A stretch of 64,000 bases of DNA from Devosia limi DSM 17137 (GCF_900128975.1 NZ_FQVC01000006.1:62001-126000); one strand, 5' to 3'. Shown: positions 27,005 to 35,351, counted from the first letter of the stretch. Notes: generated by a model from the sequence alone, not told the origin. Numbers and translations are program-made.

Positions 27005-27103
27005 ACCCCAACGGGAGGGGTTTGGGGCTGACGGCGCGACCCCATCGGGTAAGCCGTCAGGGGCAAACGGCCAAAGGCCGTATCGGCATGAAAAAGCGCT
27101 CGG

Positions 27104-27970
27104 CTAGTCCTGCGCGATACCAACCAGAAGCGTGGCAAGGGCGCTTGTGATCATCAACCCGGCGAGCAGCGCTGATGCTCCGATGATGATCATCACACCC
27201 GGAGCAATGATGTGCGGCTGGCCGATACCAAAGCCAACGCAGACCATGCCGATGGAAAAAATCGCCAGGAGCATCATCGGACAAGTAAATGCTCGCGATA
27301 GATTTTCGCCAAAACTGTTCCGGCAAAACCGGCGGTAGACCAGCGGCAATGTCAGTGTGCTGAGCAAAGACCCATAGACCGGGAACGCCCACACAGCCGC
27401 GCCTGTCCATGAGAACTCAGTCGATGGATCATGCCAGCGCAGCAGCATGAAAACTATGCCAGCGAGCGCGCCCAGCCAGAAGGCAGCGGCCAGCAGAATT
27501 GATCGTCCGGTGTGAAGAGCGAATGCGTACATGGCGATGAGGCTGAGCGCGACCACGACCAGATAACCGGCAATGTCCGGTGCCCAGCCCAGCAGGGCGG
27601 CACCGGCCTCCAGTGCGCGGTCTGCTGCCCAAATCCCCAGCGCAGACGAAGCAGCGACGATCCCCGACCACACCCAGGGCAGCAGCACCGGACCGAGAAA
27701 CCACAGCCCGGCAATCGAGATAGCGCCGCCGAACAGGAGGCGGAAAAAATCGGACACACTGTCGATTCCGCCCCCGCCACCTCCGCCCCCGCCTGAATAA
27801 CCGCCGGAACTGCGGGCCGGTGTAGCGTGAACCTTTTGGGCATTGCGCTCGCGCTGCGCGGCGTCCGCGCCAACCTGTCCGGCCATGGTCCCGGAAGTGT
27901 TATACCCATGGGCTCTGGCGTCGCTCATCTGCCGGGAAGCTTTGAGCATCGGGCTTTCATGATCGGACAT
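27104..27970 (-). CDS. Polytopic membrane protein with Gly-rich linker, unknown
   Basis: The 288-residue protein has a soluble N-terminus of about 60 residues, a Gly-rich linker (SGGYSGGGGGGGGG), then about seven hydrophobic segments to the end. The start at 27970 follows GAAGGAG at good spacing. It is followed on the same strand by the HTH gene and preceded by two secreted proteins, which suggests an envelope-related cargo module. I do not recognise the family. Confidence 0.7.
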   Translation of the reverse strand: MSDHESPMLKASRQMSDARAHGYNTSGTMAGQVGADAAQRERNAQKVHATPARSSGGYSGGGGGGGGGIDSVSDFFRLLFGGAISIAGLWFLGPVLLPWVWSGIVAASSALGIWAADRALEAGAALLGWAPDIAGYLVVVALSLIAMYAFALHTGRSILLAAAFWLGALAGIVFMLLRWHDPSTEFSWTGAAVWAFPVYGSLLSTLTLPLVYRRFCRNSFGENLSRAFTCPMMLLAIFSIGMVCVGFGIGQPHIIAPGVMIIIGASALLAGLMITSALATLLVGIAQD

Positions 27971-27996
27971 GATGAATGCTCCTTCGATAAAGGGCG

Positions 27997-28413
27997 CTAG
28001 ATCAAGAAGCGCATAAGCGAGTAGCGCCAGACGGATTCACCGCCGAGCCGGACGCGAATGATGTCTGCATTTGGGGGAGCGCCGTCGTATGCCGATGGCA
28101 GCGTGCCGGTCACAAACGCATCGACATAAGGCTCCCATCCGCCCGGCAGATGGACGAAGACGGTGTCGCCTTTTTTTAGCAGTTCGCAGCTCGGATCATT
28201 CGAGAGCGCAGTGAAGTGCTCAAGGAACACGCCGGGGTCGGGGTCGGCATTGGCGACCAGAAGCCCGCCCATCTGCTCGGCGCGCTCACACATGAGCAGA
28301 TAGCGCTTCTGGACTTTCTGGATTTTTACATCGTCGTCCGCCGCAACAGCCATCGGCAGCAGGAACGCCGTAGCGGCGATGCCCGATATGAGCCATCCCG
28401 TGAAATGGTTCAT
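27997..28413 (-). CDS. Secreted protein, paralogue of its upstream neighbour
   Basis: A Sec signal peptide (about residues 1-24, ending MAVAADD) is followed by a domain of about 114 residues with two Cys in the mature part. Its end, IIRVRLGGESVWRYSLMRF, parallels IVRVRAEGDTTYRYTLLQF in the next protein, so the two are paralogues. Start at 28413 leaves 13 bp after the neighbour's stop. Function unknown. Confidence 0.7.
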   Translation of the reverse strand: MNHFTGWLISGIAATAFLLPMAVAADDDVKIQKVQKRYLLMCERAEQMGGLLVANADPDPGVFLEHFTALSNDPSCELLKKGDTVFVHLPGGWEPYVDAFVTGTLPSAYDGAPPNADIIRVRLGGESVWRYSLMRFLI

Positions 28414-28426
28414 GACACGGCTCCGA

Positions 28427-28846
28427 TCAAAGCAGGAATTGCAGCAAGGTGTAGCGGTAAGTGGTATCGCCTTCAGCGCGCACACGGACGATGGCAGGCG
28501 CCGAAGGGACGTTGAAGCCGAACGCTTCTGACAAGGCGCTCTGGAGCCCCATGCGCATCCCTTTGTCGAGCACGTCCATCTGCTCCAGATAAACACCTTC
28601 ACCCAGGGCATGCACTTTGCAGTGCGGATTGACGAACAGCTCATTGAGATAGCGGCGGTAGGCGGGATCATCGCCCGAACGGATCAGTCGCTCCAACTGG
28701 GTGATGAGTTCGCTGTCTGCGCAGGCGATAATGGGAAACTTGATCGTGATCATCCGCTCGTCCGCCTGGGCGGGCATGACAACGGCCATGGTTGCGGCGA
28801 CTGCCGCCGATGCATGAATGGCAAGGTTTCTGACTAAAGCTTTCAT
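28427..28846 (-). CDS. Secreted protein, paralogue of the downstream protein
   Basis: This protein of about 139 residues has a Sec signal peptide (ALVRNLAIHASAAVAATMAV, cleavage near AQADE) and a mature domain with two Cys (IACADS and NPHCKV). Two adjacent ATGs (28849, 28846) are possible starts; AGGAAGGG suits the second. It pairs with 27997-28413 as a tandem duplication. No family recognised. Confidence 0.7.
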   Translation of the reverse strand: MKALVRNLAIHASAAVAATMAVVMPAQADERMITIKFPIIACADSELITQLERLIRSGDDPAYRRYLNELFVNPHCKVHALGEGVYLEQMDVLDKGMRMGLQSALSEAFGFNVPSAPAIVRVRAEGDTTYRYTLLQFLL

Positions 28847-28871
28847 CATCAATTCCCTTCCTCGATATCGG

Positions 28872-29420
28872 CTAGTGACGGCGCAGGGCGCGGCTGAGCG
28901 TCCAGGGCGCGACGTGAAAATCTTCGGCAACGGAGCGCGTGGTTTCGCCTGCGCACACGCGCGTCCGCGCATCGCTCAATTGCTCGGGTGTCAGTTTGGG
29001 TGGGCGGCCAAGGCGCTTGCCGCGCTGCCTTGCAGCGGCCAGCCCTTCCTTAGTGCGCTGTGAGAGCATGCGCCGCTCAAACTCAGCCAGCGCGCTCATC
29101 ATCGTGTAGACGAAGATGCCCGCCGGTGTGCTGGTGTCGATGCTGAGATTGGCGATGCGGAAGTGAACGCCGCGCGCGCGCAACTTCTCCGCTTCAGAGA
29201 GCGCATCAATGACGGAGCGAAAGGCGCGGTCCAGATCCCACACCACCAGCATGTCGCCCCGCCGCAGCGAGGCGATCACCCGCTCATAGACGGGCCTGTG
29301 CGGAGAGACCGCAGAAAGCTTCTCGATGTGCAGCTCGTCACAGATCATCTTCAGCCCGTCTATTTGACGATCCGGCCTTTGCTCTGCGGTTGAAACCCGC
29401 AGATAGCCGATGGTCCTCAT
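28872..29420 (-). CDS. Serine resolvase/invertase, Tn3/Hin type
   Basis: This is a small site-specific recombinase. It has the N-terminal catalytic domain with GYLRVSTAEQ (nucleophile Ser), DLDRAFRS and EFERRMLSQRTKEGLAAAR, and a C-terminal HTH (TRSVAEDFHVAPWTLSRAL). Length (about 182 residues from the Met at 29420) is normal. A GTG at 29468 would add 16 residues; neither start has a clear ribosome site. It could resolve element dimers or invert a segment, but I found no paired res or inverted sites. Confidence 0.85.
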   Translation of the reverse strand: MRTIGYLRVSTAEQRPDRQIDGLKMICDELHIEKLSAVSPHRPVYERVIASLRRGDMLVVWDLDRAFRSVIDALSEAEKLRARGVHFRIANLSIDTSTPAGIFVYTMMSALAEFERRMLSQRTKEGLAAARQRGKRLGRPPKLTPEQLSDARTRVCAGETTRSVAEDFHVAPWTLSRALRRH

Positions 29421-29922
29421 CGCCGGGGTTTCTTGGATGGCTGGTAGGTCTGGCTCCGAGGTCTGCACAATATGGTTCGTTTTCGTGCGCCGCCCCTTTG
29501 AGCCGTGCAGCGTTGGCTTTTGTTATCAAAAAGAGCGGAATTCAGCACGCCCCAAAAAAAGCGTACCCCAAAGCAAAAAGGGGATTCAAATTTCTACAGA
29601 AACGAACGTTTTTGTGGTTCTAATAATTAGGCATTAAAAAAAGAAATACTTTTGAACGGAAAGGAGTTTCCTCACCTCCTTCACGAATGCGAGAAATACT
29701 GGATTTCCGCTTCGCAATATCTATTCGGTTTGGAATTTGTTCTGACGCGAGTTTACCAAATTAACCATATTCTGTTGCTCTTTAGAGCAAAAAAGATAGG
29801 GCTAGTCGCAACACGCAAGACTTAAAGATCTTAGCACTGTAGGAATTTATTCCTTGCTTGTTCTGCAAATGTTCGCTATATTGCCGGGTTCTTTTGGCGG
29901 CGAACGAGAAAGGAGGCCAGTC
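29421..29922. other. AT-rich intergenic region ahead of the recombinase operon
   Basis: Base composition drops well below the window average from about 29560 to 29900, with A-runs, which points to foreign origin. A perfect palindrome, TTGCTCT-TT-AGAGCAA, is at 29775-29790 and could be an operator for the recombinase promoter 64 bp downstream. No gene is seen. Confidence 0.6.
29854..29882 (+). promoter_or_regulatory. Promoter of the acidic-protein/serine-recombinase operon
   Basis: TTGCTT (29854-29859), 17-bp spacer, TATATT (29877-29882), a near-consensus sigma-70 promoter. Expected start near 29889, with an AAAGGAGG ribosome site at 29909-29916 and ATG at 29923. In the excised circle transcripts from here could run through the recombinase gene into mobC and the relaxase. 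Confidence 0.7.
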
Positions 29923-30258
29923 ATGAGTAACGAGGGCAATATCACCGGCTTCAACGAGTTTGCCGGAAAACAGCTCGATGCTTTCGAGCCCGCTGTCAGC
30001 GATCTTGAGATGGACACCGAAAAGTACAAACAGGTGCTGGAGGGCAGTGGCCAGACTGATGAGCAGATCGAAGAACTATTGCATGCCTACTTTGAAATTC
30101 TACGCTCGTTTGTCGAACTGGGGATGAGCGTCGAAATTTGTGGGCAGATTTTCGAGGGCATCATTGAGGGGGCCGATGATGAAGCCGCTGATGGTACAAT
30201 TCCCTCATCATCAAACACGGAGAAGCGATCACCGCCAAGCGGAAAGGAGACCCCATGA
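29923..30258 (+). CDS. Small acidic protein translationally coupled to the serine recombinase
   Basis: This protein of 111 residues is strongly acidic (many Glu and Asp) and helical, with a low-complexity Ser/Pro-rich tail. It starts after a very strong AAAGGAGG and its stop overlaps the recombinase ATG (ATGA). No family is recognised. Genes cotranscribed with large serine recombinases often encode directionality factors or regulators; that role here is inferred only from position. Confidence 0.75.
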   Translation: MSNEGNITGFNEFAGKQLDAFEPAVSDLEMDTEKYKQVLEGSGQTDEQIEELLHAYFEILRSFVELGMSVEICGQIFEGIIEGADDEAADGTIPSSSNTEKRSPPSGKETP

Positions 30259-31841
30259 CGATACATCAACCTACAGCGCAGGCTGTGATTTACTGCCGCG
30301 TGTCGAGCACCAAACAGCTCCGCGAAGGTCACGGGCTTAAGTCTCAGGAGACGCGCTGCCAGGAGTTCGCTGAGCGCCTAGGATATACAATTGTCGAGGT
30401 TTTCTGCGACGACATCACCGGCTCGACTGCGGTCCGTCGCGGCATGGCGGACATGCTGAGCTTTCTGCGCACTAACCGCCGCAGCGGCACAATCGTCTTG
30501 ATTGATGACATCTCACGTCTCGGCCGCGACAGGGATGTCTATTGGGAGCTTCGAAAGGCTATCGACGTTGCGGGCGGCGATCTGAAGTCCCCCTCCTTTA
30601 AGTTCGGGCAGGATGCCGACTCAGCTTTTATCGAAGCGCTGCTGGTAGAAGTGTATCAGCACCAGCGTCTGAAGAACGCTGAGCAAACCCAAAACCGCAT
30701 GAAGGCGCGCACGCAAAACGGCTATTGGACCCTTCAGGCACCAGTGGGTTACAAATATAAGAGTGTGCCAGGTCAAGGACGGATGCTCTTTAGAGACGAG
30801 CCTGTCGCCTCCATCATACAGGAAGCACTTGAGGGCTATGCCTCCGGGCGCTTCGGCACGCAGGCCGATGTCATGCGCTTTCTTCAGGAGAGCCCGCTGT
30901 TCCCAAAAGGAGCACGCGGCGTTGTGACCAATCAGCGCGTGTCTGGCCTTCTCAATCAATGCCTATACGCTGGCTATATAGAGATGCCGAGCTGGGACGT
31001 TTCATTGCGTCCCGCCAAGCATGAGCCCATCGTCAGCTTTCAGACATGGCAGCGTGTTCAGGATCGACTAGCTGGCGGCTTCTATGCTCCGCGCAAAAGG
31101 AATGTCGATGAGGACTTTCCGCTAAGAGGTTATGTGGCTTGCGACGATTGCGGCACGCCATTGACCGCCTGCTGGTCGAAGGGCTCACACGCCAAACACC
31201 CCTACTATCTTTGCCCCAAACGCGGATGTGCTTCGTATGGCAAGTCGATCCGCCGCGCCAAGATCGAAGGGGAATTTGAAAAAATCCTGAAGTCGCTTGT
31301 GCCTAGCGAATCTCTGATGAAGGTAGCGGAGATGATGTTCCACGACTTGTGGAATCATCGTGTCGCTCAGGGCGAAGCGCGCAAGAAGGCAATCCGTTCG
31401 CAGATCGCAAAAGTGGAAAAGCAGATCGACCAATTGGTCGATAGCATTGCTGACGGCGGTGCCGACAAGATAATTGCTGTTATCGGGGCGCGGGTCGAAA
31501 AGCTCGAACGCGAGAGGCTCGTTTTAGAAGAGCGCATCGCAGAAATGCCAGGCCCGAAGACCAGCTACAGCAAAACACTTAGAACGGCGCTGTCGTTCCT
31601 CGCAAACCCTTGGAATCTATGGGCCTCGGGACAGCTAGACCACCGCAAGACAGTGCTCAAGCTCGCATTTCCGACCCGCCTGCAATACCAGCGCGAAAGG
31701 GGATTTAGAACGGCAAATATAGCCTTACCGTTCAAGATGTTAGCTGAAATTTCCGGTGATAAAAGAGATATGGCGCGCCCTAAGAGATTCGAACTCCTGA
31801 CCCCCAGATTCGTAGTCTGGTGCTCTATCCAGCTGAGCTAA
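30255..31841 (+). CDS. Large serine recombinase (element integrase), C-terminus supplied by tRNA-Arg
   Basis: This enzyme integrates and excises the element. Its 528 residues comprise a catalytic domain with VIYCRVSSTKQ (Ser17 likely nucleophile) and DDISRLGRDRD, a recombinase domain (PVGYKY to about residue 270), a zinc ribbon (CDDCGTPL with CPKRGC) and a coiled coil around residues 370-430. Codons 506-528 (MARPKRFELLTPRF onward) are read from the tRNA gene on the opposite strand, so this tail comes from the target site. The native tail is probably the 38 codons at 13840-13956. Confidence 0.92.
   Translation: MTIHQPTAQAVIYCRVSSTKQLREGHGLKSQETRCQEFAERLGYTIVEVFCDDITGSTAVRRGMADMLSFLRTNRRSGTIVLIDDISRLGRDRDVYWELRKAIDVAGGDLKSPSFKFGQDADSAFIEALLVEVYQHQRLKNAEQTQNRMKARTQNGYWTLQAPVGYKYKSVPGQGRMLFRDEPVASIIQEALEGYASGRFGTQADVMRFLQESPLFPKGARGVVTNQRVSGLLNQCLYAGYIEMPSWDVSLRPAKHEPIVSFQTWQRVQDRLAGGFYAPRKRNVDEDFPLRGYVACDDCGTPLTACWSKGSHAKHPYYLCPKRGCASYGKSIRRAKIEGEFEKILKSLVPSESLMKVAEMMFHDLWNHRVAQGEARKKAIRSQIAKVEKQIDQLVDSIADGGADKIIAVIGARVEKLERERLVLEERIAEMPGPKTSYSKTLRTALSFLANPWNLWASGQLDHRKTVLKLAFPTRLQYQRERGFRTANIALPFKMLAEISGDKRDMARPKRFELLTPRFVVWCSIQLS
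31770..31779. other. Right attachment-site core
   Basis: ATGGCGCGCC, identical to the left core. It covers the 3' end of tRNA-Arg on the complement, including the encoded CCA, so insertion leaves the tRNA intact. Confidence 0.8.
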
Positions 31842-31847
31842 GGGCGC
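31771..31847 (-). tRNA. tRNA-Arg (anticodon ACG)
   Basis: The 77-nt gene folds as a cloverleaf: acceptor stem GCGCCCT/AGGGCGC, D-loop TTAGCTCAGCTGGATAGAGC, anticodon stem CCAGA/TCTGG with loop CTACGAA (anticodon ACG), T-loop GTTCGAATC and an encoded CCA. It is the integration target of the element. Its 5' half lies on the chromosomal side (right). Confidence 0.95.
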
Positions 31848-31986
31848 GCACTGTTGAGGTGAACTCAACGGCAACACGGTGGAAGCGGCGCTTGGCGCAG
31901 CTCCTGTGTGCAGCGGCGCAACCCATACATGGGCCTTATGGGGTTGGCAAGCACGCTCTGGAGAGAAATGTGGAGAACTTGCTTCT

Positions 31987-33417
31987 TCACGGCAAACGGA
32001 CGGCCGATGGCAGGATGACATCGAAGCGCGTGCCTTGCGGTACGTCGACGAAAATCAGCCGGCCGCCATGGGCTTCCGTCAGTTCGCGGGCAATGGCGAG
32101 CCCCAGCCCGGTGCCGCCGGCGCGGGCCGAGCCCTCGAAGGCGATGAACAAATTGTCGCGGGCACGGGGCGGCAGGCCCGGACCATTATCGATGACGCTG
32201 ACGGCCAGGCCATCCGCATTCTCTTCGACCTGCACTTTGACTTGGGGATCGGGAATCGCTGTGCCGGAGGCTTCCAATGCCTCGCGGGCATTCTTGAGCA
32301 GGTTTAGAAACACCCGGGCGAACTGGCCGCCATCGACATTGATGCGCAGGCCCGCGGGGGCGCCATTGACGAAGGCGATACTGGGGTGGCCGACCAACCT
32401 GGCATCGAAGGCGGCATCGTCGATGAGGCTGCGCAGGTCAATTGGCGCGGGAACCGGCGGGGCAGCGCTTTCGCGGCCGTAATCGAGCACCGACTGGGCG
32501 AAGCCGATGGCGCGGTCCAGCGTGGTCACCAGACGCGGCGCCAGGCGCTGCACCTTTGGATCATCCAGGGTCGCCACCTGATCGGACAGCAATTGCGCCG
32601 AGGTCAGGGTGTTGCGCAGGTCATGATTGATCTTGGCGACGGCTAGGCCGAGATCGGCCAGATGGCGGCGCTGGCGCAGCATGGAGAAGATGTCTGTCTC
32701 CATCGCCGCCAGTTCGCGCTCCATGATGCCGATCTCGTCGCGGCGGGTGGACGGCACGATGATCAGGCTGGCGTTTTCGGGCGCCCGCCGATAGGCGAGC
32801 ATATTGGCGGTGAGGCGCCGCACCGGAAAGATGAAAAGCCGGCTGACCACAAGATAGAGTGCCAAGGCGGTGAAGGTGGCCACCAGCAAGGAGACCAGCA
32901 CAATATTGCGCGAGAATTCGAGCATGTCGCGGCGCAGGGGGCGCTCGGGCATCAGCAGTTCGACGAGGCTTTCCGAAAAATCACCCTCGCCGACGATGCG
33001 CAGGGTGCGCGTGCCCCCGCCGGAAAACAGCGTATCCAACGCGCCCATGATCAGGGTGACGTAGTCGCGCTGGCGCATGTCGGCGGTGACGGCCAATGTG
33101 GGGGTCACAGCATCGGCACGCTCGATCAGCTGGCTCTGGCCTTCACGGCGATAGACGATGGCGTCAGCCCCCGCCGAGGCAAGCAGGCGGTCGGTCAGGT
33201 TGCGGGGCAGTGCCATTACGTCGGGCACGGCGTCCAGCACCCGCGCCGCGACAACCCCGATGCGCAGGCGATCATCGAGCCAGCTGGCGCGGTAATTGGC
33301 AATGGTGGGGAGATAGACCACGACTGCGACCGTAAAAATCACCCCCACAATGGTGGCGATCAACTTGATCGAGAGGCCGGAGAACCAGCCAGGGAGGACG
33401 CTGCGTTTGGCTGTCAT
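31987..33417 (-). CDS. Membrane sensor histidine kinase without a visible response-regulator partner
   Basis: This 476-residue kinase has two membrane segments (about 17-37 and 171-191) flanking a periplasmic sensor, a HAMP-like linker (FPVRRLTANM), an H-box AKINHDLRNTLTSAQ (His265) and an ATPase domain with NLLKNAREAL, DNGPGLPP and GGTGLGLAI. The H-box is preceded by KINHDLRN, unlike the more common SHELRTPL. No response regulator gene adjoins it. It lies 57 bp after the flavoprotein gene, so they may be cotranscribed. Confidence 0.9.
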   Translation of the reverse strand: MTAKRSVLPGWFSGLSIKLIATIVGVIFTVAVVVYLPTIANYRASWLDDRLRIGVVAARVLDAVPDVMALPRNLTDRLLASAGADAIVYRREGQSQLIERADAVTPTLAVTADMRQRDYVTLIMGALDTLFSGGGTRTLRIVGEGDFSESLVELLMPERPLRRDMLEFSRNIVLVSLLVATFTALALYLVVSRLFIFPVRRLTANMLAYRRAPENASLIIVPSTRRDEIGIMERELAAMETDIFSMLRQRRHLADLGLAVAKINHDLRNTLTSAQLLSDQVATLDDPKVQRLAPRLVTTLDRAIGFAQSVLDYGRESAAPPVPAPIDLRSLIDDAAFDARLVGHPSIAFVNGAPAGLRINVDGGQFARVFLNLLKNAREALEASGTAIPDPQVKVQVEENADGLAVSVIDNGPGLPPRARDNLFIAFEGSARAGGTGLGLAIARELTEAHGGRLIFVDVPQGTRFDVILPSAVRLP

Positions 33418-33474
33418 TTCAAGCCATTATACGGCATGCAGGATTGCGCGAAAGCCCCCGGGCACGGCTTGCCC

Positions 33475-34911
33475 TCAGGGCAATATCCGGTTGAGCGCCA
33501 GCAGACGCTGCCGCCACGGATCAGGCTTGGCTGCATCGCGCCAGATCTGGCCAAGACGCGTCACGACAGTGGCAAAACTGGGTTCGGGCAGGTCGAGTTC
33601 GGCAAGATCGGCCACGGCAATCCGCTGGCGCAACGCCAGGGCAAACAGCGCGCTCAGCTCCCCTGCTCCTGGCCCGAGGAGTGCCGCCCCGAGAATCACC
33701 CCCTTGGCATCGGTCATCAACTTGACCGTGCCCAAGGTCTGCCGGGACACAATGGCGCGGCCGTTCTCGGCGAAGCTGGCACGGAGGACGCGGTAATCGG
33801 CCTTGCGGCGCCGCCGTGCCTCCAGCTCGGTCAGACCGATCTCAACGATCTCGGGATCGACCGCCACCAGTCGCGGCAAAGCTGCGACATCGAATCGGGC
33901 TTTCTGGCCAAACAGGGCGTGCTCGACGGCGCGGGCCGCTTGCTGGCGGGCCGATTGTGGCGATTGATCGGGCCAGGCAGCATCCCCGATGGCCAGAACG
34001 CGCCGATTGCTGGTCGTGAGGGTCTTGCCCAGGGCCAGCCGCTGCGGCGTGATGTGGTCGCGCCTGATGCCAGCCGCATCCAATCCCAGCCCATCCAGAT
34101 TGGGCTGCCGCCCATCAGCAATGAGGATATGGGAGGCATCGAGGCTCTCTGTCCCCGGCCCCACTTGTGCAGTGACGCCAATACCCTGACTGCGTGGCTG
34201 GATGGCGATCTTCTCGACATCAGCATAAATGGCCACGCCTTCCTCGCGGAGCCGGCGCAGGGCGACCTCGACCAGTTCGGGATCAAAATCCGGCAGCAGC
34301 GGTCCGGTCGCCAACAGCGTAACCATGGCGCCCAGGCGCCGATGGGACTGTGCCAATGACAGGGCAATGCTGCCGCCACCGATGATCACCAGATGGCTCA
34401 GCTTGTGGGTATTGGCGAAGATGCTGTCGACCGTGAAAGACGGCACCTGATCGAGGCCAGGGATAGAGGGAATGTGCGGCTGCGAGCCGGTGGCCAGCAC
34501 GAAGCGGCGAGCGCGTATCGGGATATCACCGGCCTTGAGCGTCCGAGAATCGACAAACACCGCCGGGCCCTCGATGACAACAATGCCCTGAGCCCGTAAT
34601 TGCTCGACGCCTTCGCCCGGAGCAATGGCGGCGATGGCCCACTGCACATGATCGTGCACGGCACGGAAACTGGGCCTGGGTTCGTCATTGGTGATGCCGA
34701 ACTGGCTGGCCGTGCGCATTGACTGGGCCCGGGCGGCGGCGGCGGCCAGGGCGGCAGCCGGCAGCGCACCGGCCGCGAGGCTATCGCCGGTTTCCACCCC
34801 TGTGTCGATCAACACGACATCGGCACCGTGCCGACGGGCGATGGTAGCCGCAGCACGTCCTGCGGCACCAGCGCCGATAATGCAGAGATCAGGTTTGAGA
34901 ACTTCCGCCAT
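33475..34911 (-). CDS. Dihydrolipoamide dehydrogenase-like flavoprotein lacking redox cysteines
   Basis: The 478-residue protein has the pyridine nucleotide-disulphide oxidoreductase layout: FAD-binding GAGAAG (13-18), NAD-binding VIIGGGSIALSLA, FAD motif ILAIGDAA (about 305-315, LAIGDAAW) and a dimerisation domain. The usual G-x-C-x4-C-x-P-S-K redox stretch reads GDSLAAGALPAAA (42-54): both Cys are replaced (Ser44, Ala49), as are the Ser and Lys. The C-terminal His-x-Glu motif (HxHPTxSE) is also replaced (PEPSFAT). It probably cannot do thiol-disulphide chemistry; perhaps it is an NAD(P)H sensor or a different oxidoreductase. Confidence 0.88.
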   Translation of the reverse strand: MAEVLKPDLCIIGAGAAGRAAATIARRHGADVVLIDTGVETGDSLAAGALPAAALAAAAARAQSMRTASQFGITNDEPRPSFRAVHDHVQWAIAAIAPGEGVEQLRAQGIVVIEGPAVFVDSRTLKAGDIPIRARRFVLATGSQPHIPSIPGLDQVPSFTVDSIFANTHKLSHLVIIGGGSIALSLAQSHRRLGAMVTLLATGPLLPDFDPELVEVALRRLREEGVAIYADVEKIAIQPRSQGIGVTAQVGPGTESLDASHILIADGRQPNLDGLGLDAAGIRRDHITPQRLALGKTLTTSNRRVLAIGDAAWPDQSPQSARQQAARAVEHALFGQKARFDVAALPRLVAVDPEIVEIGLTELEARRRRKADYRVLRASFAENGRAIVSRQTLGTVKLMTDAKGVILGAALLGPGAGELSALFALALRQRIAVADLAELDLPEPSFATVVTRLGQIWRDAAKPDPWRQRLLALNRILP

Positions 34912-35070
34912 ATTCAGTGTGCGCCGCCGATAGATTTCGTTATGGTCTTATGCGGCGGCCCAACGGGGAAGACAACGCCCGCGGCGTTCCCCGGTAAATA
35001 CAAGGCCAAGGATAGACGCCCAAGACCGGGGACAAGGCGCAGATGGCGTTGATTTGGCCGCCGGGATGCG

Positions 35071-35099
35071 TTGACTTGCCCAGCGCTTTTCCCTATAGA
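35071..35099 (+). promoter_or_regulatory. rpmH promoter
   Basis: TTGACT (35071-35076), 17-bp spacer, TATAGA (35094-35099): near consensus. The expected start near 35106 gives a leader of about 97 nt before rpmH. The remaining 34912-35070 stretch upstream shows no gene. Confidence 0.8.
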
Positions 35100-35202
35100 C
35101 CCCGACAACCCGCACCGTCCGAGCCCGCCTCGACGTGTGTCACATATTTTCTTGCGCAAGCAGAGCCAATAAGAGGAACCGTGCCGAGCGCGGTTTGATG
35201 TT

Positions 35203-35337
35203 ATGAAGCGTACATACCAGCCAAGCCAGCTCGTGCGTGCCCGCCGTCACGGTTTCCGTGCCCGCATGGCAACCAAGGACGGTCGTGCCATCATCAATAA
35301 GCGCCGTCGCGACGGCCGCAAGAAGCTCACGGCCTAA
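35203..35337 (+). CDS. rpmH: 50S ribosomal protein L34
   Basis: This ribosomal protein of 44 residues begins [20 protein letters not shown] and ends [13 protein letters not shown], matching L34 along its whole length. It is very basic and too short for many gene callers. rnpA follows 14 bp later, the almost universal order rpmH-rnpA-yidC. A strong promoter lies at 35071-35099. Confidence 0.97.
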   Translation: MKRTYQPSQLVRARRHGFRARMATKDGRAIINKRRRDGRKKLTA

Positions 35338-35351
35338 GGCCGTCTGGCCGG

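Larger units (their letters stand above)
13840..31779. mobile_element. Integrative mobilizable element (about 17.9 kb) in tRNA-Arg(ACG)
   Basis: The element is bounded by identical 10-bp cores, ATGGCGCGCC, at 13840-13849 and 31770-31779. The right core is the reverse complement of the tRNA 3' end (including CCA). It encodes mobC, a relaxase, a coupling-protein-like ATPase, a type I restriction-modification operon with an anticodon nuclease, unknown cargo, and a large serine recombinase next to the tRNA. No mating-pair-formation (VirB) genes are visible, so it should be mobilizable with help from another system rather than self-transmissible. Both flanks are chromosomal in character. Confidence 0.88.

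Noticed and set aside
13840..31841. Prophage
   Set aside because: A serine recombinase and tRNA insertion are present, but there are no capsid, terminase, portal or tail genes; relaxase and coupling genes indicate a mobilizable element.
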